DNA of 64,000 nucleotides from contig CM043700.1 of the NCBI GenBank assembly GCA_023935145.1, forward strand, positions 27,129,001 through 27,193,000, given 5' to 3'. Below the pieces are notes generated by a model, which was not told the DNA's origin, made no database searches, and saw nothing but the letters and a program-made list of their open reading frames with translations. The translations under genes and the position numbers were made by a program. Position 1 is the first letter of the stretch; the number at the start of each line of letters is the position of its first letter. Below, one piece after another: positions 21,210-32,625 of this stretch. The stretch comes from Bretschneidera sinensis. Taxonomy: Eukaryota > Streptophyta > Magnoliopsida > Brassicales > Akaniaceae.

Positions 21210-24200
21210 AATTGCTTTCCAAGAAATCAGTACCAAACCAATCATGTATACCATAATGATTGCACAAGCAAGTACCAAAGGCATAAAAATTTGAACTCAG
21301 CAGCAAATCAATACCAAACTAAGCTTATATAGTATAGTAGTAGCACAAGAAATTGCTAAAGCCATAAAATTTTAACCTTGTAGCAAACCAATACCAAACC
21401 ATGCATGTATAACACAATGGTAACGCAAACAAGTGACAAAGGCAACACAAGTTGAACCCAGCAGCAAACCAATACCATAAAAAGCATATATAGCATAATG
21501 GTAGCATTAGCAAGTGCCAAAGGTATTAAAATTTGAATCAAGTAGCAAATCTATACCATAACAAGCATATATAGCAAAATGGTAGCACAAGCAAGCGCCA
21601 AAAGTATCACAATTTGAACCCAATAGCAAATTAGTACCAAACCAAGCATATATAACATAACGATAGTATACGTAAGTGCCAAAGTCATCAAACTTTAAAC
21701 CTTCAATAAACCATAACCAAAACAAGCATATATAACATAATGGTAGCATAAACAGGTTTCTAATGCATCAAAAAATGAACTCAAGAGCAAACAAATACCA
21801 AACCAAAAATATATAACAATGGTAGCACGAGCAAGTGCCAAAGGTATCAAAAAATGAACCTATCAACAAACCAGTACCAAACCAATCATATATAGCATAA
21901 TGGTAGCACAAGCAAAATTTTAACCTTGTTGCAAACCAGTACCACGCCAAGCATATATAGCATAATGGTAGCACAAACAAGTGCCAAAGGCATTGATATT
22001 TGAACCTAGCATCAAACCGATACCAAACCAAGCATATATAGCATAATTGCAGCACAAGCAAGTGCCAAAGTCATCAAAATTTTAACCTAGCATCAAACCA
22101 GTACCAAACAAAGCATATATCACATATTGGTAGCAAAAATGAGTGTCAAAGGAATAAAATTTGAATCCAACAACAAATTAATACCAAACCAAGTGTTTAT
22201 AGCATAATTGTAACACAAGGAAATGCCAAAGGCATAAAAATTTGAACTCAGCAGCAAATCAATACCAAACTAAGCTTATATGGCATAATAGTAGCACAAG
22301 AAACTGCTAAAGCCATAAAATTTTAACTTTGTAGCAAACCAGTACCAAACCATGCATGTATAACACAATGGTAACGCAAATAAGTGACAAAGGCAACACA
22401 AGTTGAACCCAGCAGCAAACCAATACCATAAAAAGCATATATAGCATAATGGTAGCATTAGCAAGTGCCAAAGGTATTAAAATTTGAATCAAGTAGCAAA
22501 TTTATACCATAACAAGCATATATAGCAAAATGGTAGCACAAGCAAGCGCCAAAAGTATCACAATTTGAACCCAACAACAAATTAGTACCAAATCAAGCAT
22601 ATATAACATAACGATAGTATACATAAGTGCCAAAGTCATCAAACTTTAAACCTTCAATAAACCATAACCAAAACAAGCATATATAACATAATGGTAGCAT
22701 AAACAGGTTTCTAATGCATCAAAAAATGAACTCAAGAGCAAACAAATACCAAACCAAAAATATATAACAATGGTAGCACGAGCAAGTGCCAAAGGTATCA
22801 AAAAATGAACCTATCCACAAACTAGTACCAAACCAATCATATATAGCATAATGGTAGCACAAGCAAAATTTTAACCCTGTTGCAAACCAGTACCACACCA
22901 AGTATATATAACATAATGGTAGCACAAACAAGTGCTAAAGGCATTGATATTTGAACCTAGCATCAAACCGATACCAAACCAAGCATATATAGCATAATTG
23001 CAGCACAAGCAAGTGCCAAAGTCATCAAAATTTTAACCTAGCATCAAACCAGTACCAAACAAAGCATACATCGCATATTGGTAGCAAAAACGAGTGTTAA
23101 AGGAATAAAATTTGAATCCAACAACAAATTAATACCAAACCAAGTGTTTATAGCATAATTGTAACACAAGGAAATGCCAAAGGCATAAAAAAATGAACCT
23201 AGCAGCAAAGCAACACCAAACCATTCATATATAGCATAATGGTAGCACAAGTGCCAAAGGTAACAAAATTTGAAGCCAATAACAAACTAGTATCCAAACA
23301 AGCATATATAACATAATTGTAGCATAAACAAGTGTCAAATTCATAAAAAATGAACCCAAGAGCAAACAAATACCAAGCAAAACATTTATAGCATAATTAT
23401 AACACAAGCAAGTGCCAAAGCCATCAAAAAATGAACCTAGTAGCAAAACAGTACAAAGCCAAACATATATAGCATAATGGTTGCACGAGTAAGACCTAAA
23501 TGCATTAAAATTTTAACCCAAGAGCAAACCAGTACCACACCATGCATATGTAGCATAATGATAGTACAAGCAAGTACCAAAGGCATCACAATTTGAACCT
23601 GTAGGGTAAAAAGTACCAAACTAAGCACATAAAGCATAATAATAGCACAAGCAATTGCCAATGATATCAAAATTTGAACATACCAAGAAACCAGTACCAA
23701 ACTAAGCATGTATACCATAATGGTTACACAAACAAGTGCCAAAGTATAAAAATTTGAACCCAGCAGCAAACTAATACCAAACTAAGCATATATAGCATAA
23801 TGGTATAAGAAATAAGTGCTGAAGGCATCAAAATTTAAACTTAGCACCAAACCAGTACGAAACAAAGCATATATAGCATCATAGTAGCACAGACAAGTGC
23901 CAAAAGCATCACAATTTGAATCCAGCAACAAACCAGTACCAAACCAAGAATATATAGCATAAAAGAAATTTCAAATACATCAAAAAATGAACCCAAGAGC
24001 AAATCGGTAGCAAACGAAGTATATATAGAATTACGGCAGTAGAAGCAAGTGCCAATGGTATCAAGATTTTAACCTAGCATCAAACCAATACCAAACAAAG
24101 AATATATAGCATAATGGTAACACAAGCGAGTTCCAAAGGAATAAAATTTGAACCCAACAGTAAACCAGTACCAAAACAAGCATTTATAGCATAATTGTAG

Positions 24201-24240
24201 CCCAAACAAAAGCCAAAAACATAAAAAAAATGAACCCGAA
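21210..24240. repeat. Tandem repeat array, about 79-bp unit, roughly 38 copies
   Basis: A continuous array with the recurring motifs AAGCATATATAGCATAATGG, TAGCACAAGCAAGTGCCAAA, TTTGAACCCAGCAGCAAACC and AGTACCAAACC. Spacing of the GGTAGC motif at 21419, 21500 and 21581 gives 81 bases there; elsewhere it is nearer 79. Units differ by substitutions and small indels, more so toward the right end. Minus-strand open frames rich in LCYICLVWYWF arise from reading the repeat and are not credible genes. The units lack the spacer structure of a CRISPR array. Confidence 0.93.
21280..23180. repeat. 951-bp higher-order duplication inside the array
   Basis: The block at about 21280-22230 recurs at about 22231-23180 with an offset of 951 bases, for example GCTAAAGCCATAAAATTTTAAC at about 21355 and 22306. 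Even unit-specific variants are shared: the AACAGGTTTCTAATGCATC unit and the CATTGATATTTGAACCTAGC unit both reappear. This equals about twelve basic units duplicated together, more recently than the basic amplification. Confidence 0.88.
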
Positions 24241-25120
24241 AATATGGAGTTTTAATGGTTGAAAATGGCAAATAGTTTATTTTTTTACTGTATGCCGTAA
24301 TTTTCTAGAATAATGTAGTCTATAGTATGTAGATGAAATTTGGAAAATCTTGTGGTCTAACTCCCATGGAAGAGAGAGAAAATTGAAACCCTAACCATAA
24401 GACCCGAAACTTTGAAAAATTGTCACAAATTTCATGTTTAATTTCATGACACATGACTTATATGGTTGGAAAGATAATTTCATAAGCTTTCCAATAATAT
24501 ATTGCATGAAATTTTTGGTTGTTTGTAGAGAGAGATAAAAAACCTGAAAATTTGGTCATTTTCGGCCAAATTTCATAAGTCTAGAGATTGAAGAAAACCT
24601 CCAGCACAGTGTCCCATGCGCAAGAGAGAGAGTGAACACACTCTCCTAAACTTCAGGTGATCAAACACAGAAACATATACTACTGACGTGATAAGCGTGG
24701 TCGGGTGAACCGTCCGCAGTCGGTCTGGTCAGATGGCGACGCTTGGAGAGTGGCGCGTTGACTGCACGTGTTTGCATGGTGAGTGGAATCGTCCCTTTGT
24801 ATTTTTTGTTGTTCATTTAAATTCAAACCACCATCGGTGTGTGGCAGCAGCCGACGGTTGATCGGCGTGAAAAGTTCTATATTATTTAGAAAAATATTTA
24901 TAATATTTCTATATTTTTTCTTAGATTATTTAATATTAATTTTTGAATAAAAATTTAATTCAATAATTTGTTTAAAAAATGGAAAATTTCTAAAATTAAG
25001 ATTTTCACATTATTTGAGTATGACAAACCTATTTTTGAGCTTGATTTATTTTTAATGGGATCAGTATCCAGTGAGCGGGTGTAGCTTATGAGGTTTACCT
25101 TTATTCGCCCCCATTCTAGT
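24241..25120. other. Repeat-like intergenic sequence, unassigned
   Basis: AT-rich sequence with one relatively GC-rich island (24690-24770) and a segment around 24440-24520 (TGGAAAGATAATTTCATAAGC) of a kind common in plant repeats. No coding domain or element end could be fixed. Confidence 0.3.
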
Positions 25121-25207
25121 TATCATCACATTTATGAGCTTATGAAAGCATCAAATGGACTTCTGAGCTTATAAAAGCATCGGATGAACTTCTGAGTTTA
25201 TGAAAGC

Positions 25208-25613
25208 ACTGAATGGACATTAAGCTTACATTTCTCAATGGAGAATTGGATGACTAAATCTACATGAAACTAACTATAATTTTTTGTGTTAGAAGACCAA
25301 GAGTGCAAATTGTGCTAGCTCCAATGTTTTGTATATGTCCTGAAATATTCATCTAAGTAGTGATATTTAAGATTTCATCGAAATATGAAAACTTATGAGT
25401 TTGTATGATCGATGAGAATCATTGTATATAAGTAAAAGGTCTGAGGATAAATTTGAAAATTTATCATTCTATGTTGATGATTTATTGGCTAGAAATATAA
25501 TGAGGTTGTCACCATTTAAGAATGGTTGTTATTTAAATTTGGGAGAAGCTAATTATGTATTTGATTTGAAGATCTATATAGATCATTCGCAGAATCTCTT
25601 AGCTCTATCATAA
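25208..25613 (+). pseudogene. Copia reverse transcriptase remnant
   Basis: Contains the FLNGELDD motif and, in another frame, a catalytic YVDD within SFYVDDLLA, then LGEANYVFDLKIYID. This order and spacing fit the copia RT palm. At least one stop directly follows FLNGELDD, and frame changes lie between the motifs. Confidence 0.8.
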
Positions 25614-27430
25614 GAGCCTTACACTAAGAATATTCTTTAAAAGTTCAGTCTACATAATAGCAATCCCATAAACACTTTATATCTAAATTTGAATGCCTAA
25701 ACCTTGAATTATGTCTGAAACTCCATAAAAGAATAAAGAAATTAGAAGAGTTTCCTACTTCAGTACTAGTGAAAGCCTATTGTATGCCAAAGGCATACTA
25801 TGTATGATATTTGCTAAGCCTTAGAGCTTATGAATAGTCGTAAATGGGAAGAAACATTAGATAATGGTCAATATGGATTCATATATACCTAAAAGCATTG
25901 CAAATGACTAGCCATGGAGGTTGAGATCATAGCTTGTTCTGTTACAGTGCAAAAATGTAGTAAGTTTAAAAGGTTCTTTGAAAACCTTAGAGTTGTCGCT
26001 AATGTCTTGAAATTAATGACGATCAACTTTGGTAGTCAAGTTGATATTGCTTACATCTAGGATCCTTAATATCTTAGTGGGACCAAATATACTAATTATA
26101 AGGATACCTTATAGTGTGGATCAAAATAAAGTGGTCTAACAATACATATTTGTGCATTAGATAACTAAGTTAAATTTATCTCTAGAGGTATGATTTTGCC
26201 TTACATTAAAATCTCTAAGTATGCATATTGGTTAAATAAAAATCCATGTTCTGTTATATTAATGAATTTAGTGTTCATTCCATGTATTTTAGACTTATTG
26301 GATGTCTTATAATTGTTGACACTAGCACAAACACAAACACACATATGAAAGTATGTCACAAGAAAATGGTCGGCTCTCTCACATGAGCGATCGCCTCAAG
26401 CGCTGAGATAGTGAGCTGAGATGAGACTTGGTATACTATTTTGATGCTAATGAAAGCAATACAAGTATATATTGAATGTAATGAATTCATAAATGATGCA
26501 CCTGATTAAAAGTCACATTGATTAGAGTCAAGATGAGGTCTTGAGCCAAAACTTAAAAACTTAGGCCGATCATGATCATCCTACAATCATAGAAACCTGG
26601 ATGGAAGCCAGATGCAAGTACTTATTAAGGCTTTCAAAGGATCAAGCTAATAAAGAACTCGAGCTAGGTGCATGAGAGCATGAAGATGTAGATTGTGATT
26701 AGGCTAAGATCCATATAGTGGTATACAATTTAAAAGGACACACGCTCTTATCAAGAAAGAGTAAACCACTATAGCATGTATTTCATACTACATGTGCTTA
26801 GTACGACCTTAAAGGGAAGTGAGTGAGTGAATCCTTGTGTCCTCACAATATGAGACCCTGAGGCTTATATAAATTAAAAGCCACAACTAGTGCCCTATGT
26901 GACTTTCGACTATGTTCTCAAAGGGATAGGCTGATGTTTGCTACTTTAGCATGTTTCCGACGACAATGAAATAATTAGCCTTATGGGGCATGTCTAGGAA
27001 AATAGTTAGTCTGAAATAGAGAGATATAAGTGCGAAAGGAAGATTATTTTTGTTTATAGCCACCACATGTATTCACTGGTCTACCAATTATGTAGTTTTG
27101 TTGAAGCTTGGCAATAATTATAGATACATGATGAGGAAAGTAAAGTCTAGCATAGCCTCTGAGGGATTAGGTATGCTAATACTAATATAATAAAATAAGT
27201 CTAGGGCACAACGAAACACTTTTATAATTTAATTATTTTTTGTTTATGTAGGGTTGAAGTCGTTGTGTATCCTTAATAGGTTCATAGTATTGAGCTCCCA
27301 GATGCAGGTGTACTCATAGGTCACACAACCCATTTGCTAGTATGAAGTTCTCCAAAGAAAATTTGATATTGAGGTTCTCTCTAACTTTAACTATTGGGCA
27401 ATGTCAAGCCCATCATGTGTGAGTGGGAGA

Positions 27431-27860
27431 TGTAGAAAATCTGGGTCGGTGTAGACAACTATGATGGGCAACTCGACCCACCTGTTTAGCCTTGAACTAA
27501 GAGACATGAATGAAGCCATGTAACCCTTGGTTGAAACCATGCAACTCATGGTTGATTTCAACTGCCCATAACCATCATTTCCGGCAGCATATATATGGAA
27601 TATTCCTGTAAGAAAATGTTGTTGGAAAAATGAATTCTTGAGAGAGAAAGAAACAAAAGAGAGAGAAAGTTCATATTATTCCTTTAGAGATAACAAAAGG
27701 CTATTGGGTGGTGCAAACAAGTGTGTTTTTCGATTCTGTGATTACACACACGACCTCCAACAAGATTGAAGATAGAAGACACGAAGAGGTGTCCAAGATA
27801 CAAGAAGATTTCAGGTCGAATCGGTAAATACCCGATATTCCGCTGTGAAATTCTTTTACA
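27431..27860 (+). repeat. Probable 3' LTR of the truncated copia element
   Basis: Begins TGTAGAAAATCTGG directly after a polypurine tract and ends near 27860 with CTTTTACA, giving TG...CA borders. It contains a TATA-like run at 27587 and a GAGAGAGAAAG segment typical of plant LTR R/U5 regions. No partner LTR lies in the window, so the right border is uncertain. Confidence 0.55.
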
Positions 27861-30065
27861 TGTAAAATATAAAAATATATTATAGATATTATAAATTATT
27901 TTGTACTTATATATATTATAGATTATTCCAATAATTGAAGATTTTCACAAACCATAATGATCATATTATTAACATGGAATTATATATATATATATATATA
28001 TATATAGGTGTATCATTATATAACTGGTATCTCTAGGTGAATAAATTACATGTGAAGAAAAGTAAAACACTAGAACAACAACAATAACAAAATGCATTTT
28101 CGTTAAAATTCTAAACTTAGACGCATGATTTTCGAAATGTGGTGTGATAATTATTGCCTATTTATGTGAAAATAAAAAATTGGTCAAGGGTTAGATATAA
28201 TGTGTGTAGGAAAAAAAAAAGAATTGCTGAACCAAAAATTTTGACTCGATTATTTTGTTACTCGATATTATTTTTTTAGAAATTCGATAATCTGGTTTGA
28301 TATATGTTTGATTTTTTTATATTCTTGTAATACCCGAATACTTATTTTTTTAAGATAAATTTGATATGTAATATTTTTTCTTCTTCTAATATTTCAATAA
28401 TAACGAATTATCAAATTATGTTTTGATAATATCCAATTATTGAAAATTTGAGAAAAATATATCTAATAATGTTTTTTATAAATTAATTTATTTTTATGTA
28501 ATTCGATAACTGAATTATCATAATTATTTCAATTCGAAATCAATTACAAAATATGAGAAATCGAAACTTTCAGTTCGATCATCGATTGATTTGTACCATT
28601 AAGTTGGATGTGAAATATTGTCAAATCAAATATCACAAAATTGTAACGAGTCGAGAAACTCACCTATGTATACACAAATTAATATTTTAATTGAAATTAC
28701 GTTGATAGAAAGAAAAAAGTTAAATGCATCCTTCTTATTTAAGATAAACATTCATTTTAATCTACACTCTTTTATAATAACTTTTCTCTCTTTATGTGAC
28801 GATATTATTTTTTTGAAAAAAAAGATGAAGAATAACTGAAAAATTTAAGTATAAGCACAAGATTATTATATGGTAGTCAGTTAACATATTAATTAATTTG
28901 AGTTTTTTTAAACGCAAGTAGCTTATTTATATGGAGTTTTGAAAAACTTACTTAGATAATCATATTTCTATAAAGAAATAGAAAAATTATACTTAATTTC
29001 AAGTATAATTATTAGGTGATCATAATTCTTTTTAGTTAAAGTTTTTTTTTTGAAAGGTTTAGTGAAAGTTTTACCCTTTATTCGTGTATATATACACAAA
29101 TATTAATGTATTATATATAGATTATCTAAACAAAATTGCTCGGCAACAAAAAAATCAGTTGCATTTCAAATATCAATTGTTGGTGTTATTGACACTTCAA
29201 ATTTTTTTATTGATATTCTTTTTGTTTGTTTAATTTACAATAATATTTTTAATTGAAGTTAAATGCTTCTGAGAATACAATTTGATTGAAAATATTATTG
29301 TAAGTTGAAATACCAAAACAAAACATGAGTGTCAATATCATCACTTAGATAATAATATAGTTATATACACATATAATATAATATTATATATAAATGAATT
29401 CTTATGTGTAAATCAACTCCCTTTTTAAGTATTTAAACAAGCGAAAATGTTTTAAAAGCTGATTAAAAAATTAAAAGGATTATTATCACTCCTTATCCTT
29501 ATGATTTGCTTTCTGTTTCAATATTCGCTTTTCATTTAAAAAGTGATCATTTTACCTCTTATATTTTAGTCATATGTACAACAAACCTATTTTATTGATA
29601 ATTCCAACGAAATTGATACATCGTATACAAAAATATTAATTGTCAAGATTTTTTTTGCACCGGTATCAATTTTGATCAATTTCTTTTATGTGCGTGCATG
29701 TATCAATTTCATCATAATTATTATAAAAAAAGTTTAATAAACACATATTTAAAATATAAGAGGTACCGAAAAAATATAAAAATATTTGGTGAAAATAACA
29801 TAAAATATAAAATAAACGTTCCTCAATTTGACCCATATCTTTGATTGCTGACGGCTACATTTCAACCGTAAATTAACACTGTACAACAAAACAAAAGGAG
29901 GCCCAACACTTATTTTTGTGTTAAATATGGAGGCCCAACAAAAAATTAATTGCGTTGCCTGAAAAATCAAAGCAACAAAAGTAATTACCAAGGAAATAAG
30001 GAATACTGTTGGGCGGGTATGAGAAGCCAGTGAGGGTTGGGCAGACTAAAAAAAAAGGAAATTAA
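27861..30065. other. AT-rich intergenic DNA
   Basis: Strongly AT-rich, with a TA microsatellite at about 27981-28006 and numerous A/T runs. No gene, RNA or delimitable element was recognised before the promoter-proximal region of the arginyl-tRNA synthetase gene. Confidence 0.45.
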
Positions 30066-30405
30066 AATTATATATGGTCCTTAATCCTTTTCATCCCGCC
30101 GGTTTCCCCTTCTCTATTTCTCAGACCCTCAGCTCAGCCATCTCCCTCTTCCATCGATCGCTGCCTTTCTTTGTTTCCCTCCTCCATTGGATTGTAGTCG
30201 GGGTAAGTCATAAGTGGGTTCTCTCTCCTCTGTTCCTTTCTCTTTTTTTTTTCTCCCTCAGACCCTACCCCAAAGCTCACCTTTTTCTCTCTTCCTTCCA
30301 GCAGCACCGGCGGATGCGGCGGCTCTGACTCTCTCCACGACTGGGTTTCAATTTTCCGGAGAAGCTATTCCACAAGGCACCATCAGCTTCAATACTCCCT
30401 GCCAG
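30066..30405 (+). promoter_or_regulatory. Promoter and 5' untranslated exons of arginyl-tRNA synthetase
   Basis: A TATA-like TATATATGG at about 30069 is followed by a CT-rich leader. A consensus donor GTAAGT starts at 30203. A pyrimidine tract and CAG acceptor near 30302 lead into a second leader exon ending CTGCCAG at 30405 before GT. The leader contains a short upstream frame starting at 30314 (ATG CGG CGG CTC TGA). The coding exon starts 2.2 kb downstream. The UTR exon structure is inferred from splice signals only. Confidence 0.5.
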
Positions 30406-30523
30406 GTTACCGAAACACTTTGAGTTTTAAGCTTTTTAAGTTTTTTGTTTTTCATGATTTGAAATTGAAATTCTGCTATTTATCTATTTCCTCTATGATA
30501 TCTTGAGGGGTACCATAAGTTTA

Positions 30524-30671
30524 GAACTTCTTTTCTGATGGAATGGTATGCGCAATTAAAAGTTGAAATCCTGGTCCATGTATGTCAATTGTAAGTGGAA
30601 CTTCTTTTTTGATGGAATGGTATGCGGAATTAAAAGTTGAAACCCTAGTCCATGTATGTCAATTGTAATTT
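30524..30671 (+). repeat. 74-bp tandem duplication in the leader intron
   Basis: Two adjacent copies (30524-30597 and 30598-30671), each running from GAACTTCTTTT through TGGAATGGTATGCG to CATGTATGTCAATTGTAA, differing at a few positions. Confidence 0.88.
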
Positions 30672-32625
30672 GTAAACCAAGCAAGTGCCGTTCTTTTATG
30701 TAATGGACTAGGATTTCGTTCAATTAGTTTAGGATTTCTTTTATTAGTTCATTGATATTTTAGGCCTGCAGGTAGTCTTAAATAATAAGATTGATTGAGC
30801 ATTTTAATCTGGTGCTTCTTAGGAGTGGAATGTCTGTGGTTTCTTGTGGCTCATGGAGTGGTTTTTTGATTGAGCATTAGTGCTGTTTTTAAGGAGGGTT
30901 TGTTGTTTTTTTTGGAGGTCTTTTGGTTATCTTTGATCTTCTTTCTGTCTATTTCTGCTGGTTTTATACTGCTGTTGGTGAACCTGCGTTTTTTGTTTCT
31001 TGGGTGAGGACTCATGCTTGCAATTTGGCTTTTGGAAGACCCATATTATTAATAAAATCTGTTATTTTGCTGTTAAAAAAATGTTAAGACTGGATGGATG
31101 GGCTCATTTATAATTACTTTGTTCAATATTTGGCCATGAACTCATCATCTCAATAAGAAAAAGTGAACCATGCTTGCCTTACTGTATTGTTGCTGCTGGC
31201 TTGATCCTGGTTGTATTCTTTACTACTTACTATTTAATTCCAATCAGTACAAAGAAAGGGACACCAAAGCCATCTCTGTTTGTTTTTTTATCTTCAGCTA
31301 AGTGAAAATGAAGAAGATTACATATATATCTTCACAAGCATATATATATATATATATCACTGTTATATATTCTTTAAATAGTAAGAAATCGATTCACTGA
31401 ACAAAGTAATTGACCAAATATTGAGATTAATATTCTTTAGGTTGGGGCTTAACTGAGTGACCCATTTCAAAGATTTGGTGTTAAGGTCTAGTAAGAAAGT
31501 CTTAGTATCAATAACATTAGGAATTAAATGGCACACATAAAATTTGTTCGTATGTATATTTGTTTTTCCGTCTTGATAAATTGTCTAAGTGTTAATCGTA
31601 GGCAACTTTTAATTTTTTTTTTGGCTTGTAATATATAGGTTAAATCATGAAGTCAAAAACTATAGATTCATTTTTCAAGAAGTAGATTTTGGAGAATTTA
31701 GAGAGTAATAATCAACTTCGTCATCCATTTTGCCACCATCTCCATGGGTGATGAAGGCATAAATATCTTTGATAAACTTGTTGTAACTCTCTTCATGGGT
31801 GTTGAAGGCTTATATTGTGTGTTTTATATTTAATAAGTTTTAAAACGACTTGCACTTTTGAACGAAATAAAGTATTATTTTGGCCATAGCTAGTGGGAAT
31901 TCCTGCTTCGCCCCTGAGTAGGTACATGGGGTTTTAGAAAATAAGTGGAGTGGGTTTCTCTTTGACCCCTATATTTTTTTATGGGGAGAAATTATAATAT
32001 AAAATTTTTAAACCTTAAAATAGTATATAATATACTCTAAAGAAATTTTGAAAACTTGAGGGGGTGCAATTGCGTACCCTCATTGTAACGTAGATCCGCC
32101 TGGGGCACTTTGTTGGGTTTAGGTAGTAGAGTGAATTGGATGAAAACAGAAACTCGAATTTATGATTTATGCCGTTTTAGCTTGTAGAAAATAAACAATA
32201 ACAAAATTTTTAGTAAAAAGTCGATTACTTGAGCTGCTCAGGTTCAGTGGCCACCTTTATCTTTTATCTTTTTTGTGGTCCAAAATATTTATATCCAAAA
32301 TTAATATTTTATTTTTCTGTTCATTAATCTTCATTTTTTCTGCTGTAATCAAGGGGAGGCTGAATGTAATTTTTCAATCTTTAATGTGTTCAGAATGTCT
32401 TCTAACAATGTGTTAAGGACAATGTTAGTTTGGACCAGTTTCTCCCATTTAATATTGAAAGTACAGAACATGTTTTTGCAGTTTTTATTGCTAATTCTCT
32501 TTTATTTCCTTATTATGTTAAAGCAAATGCTTGTAGTAATTTGATGTGGTGATTGTGAAACTAGACAGACTTATTGAGGGCAACATCTAACAAGTGTAAG
32601 TTGATTCAAAGCAAAAGAAGAAAAC

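Larger units (their letters stand above)
25130..27860 (+). mobile_element. Decayed, 5'-truncated Ty1/copia element
   Basis: Plus-strand relics of copia reverse transcriptase: MDIKLTFLNGELDD near 25210-25252, then FENLSFYVDDLLA near 25455-25490, then NLGEANYVFDLKIYIDHS to 25610. Many stops interrupt it. The RT start is preceded by three direct copies of a 32-base segment (25133-25225). At the far end a polypurine tract GAGTGGGAGA (27421-27430) leads into TGTAGAAAATC, a likely 3' LTR. The 1.1 kb between the RNase H region and the tract is not recognisable. No 5' LTR was found. Confidence 0.7.

Noticed and set aside
21325..23769. Minus-strand open frames as repeat-containing membrane proteins
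   Set aside because: They are by-products of the tandem repeat, have no consistent frame between units and no splice or promoter context.
21210..24240. CRISPR-like array
   Set aside because: The repeats are contiguous, about 79 bp, diverged, without unique spacers, and the window is plant nuclear DNA.
31900..32105. MITE between two CGCCCCTG/CCGCCTGGGG motifs
   Set aside because: Both motifs have the same orientation, so they cannot be the two inverted ends of one element.
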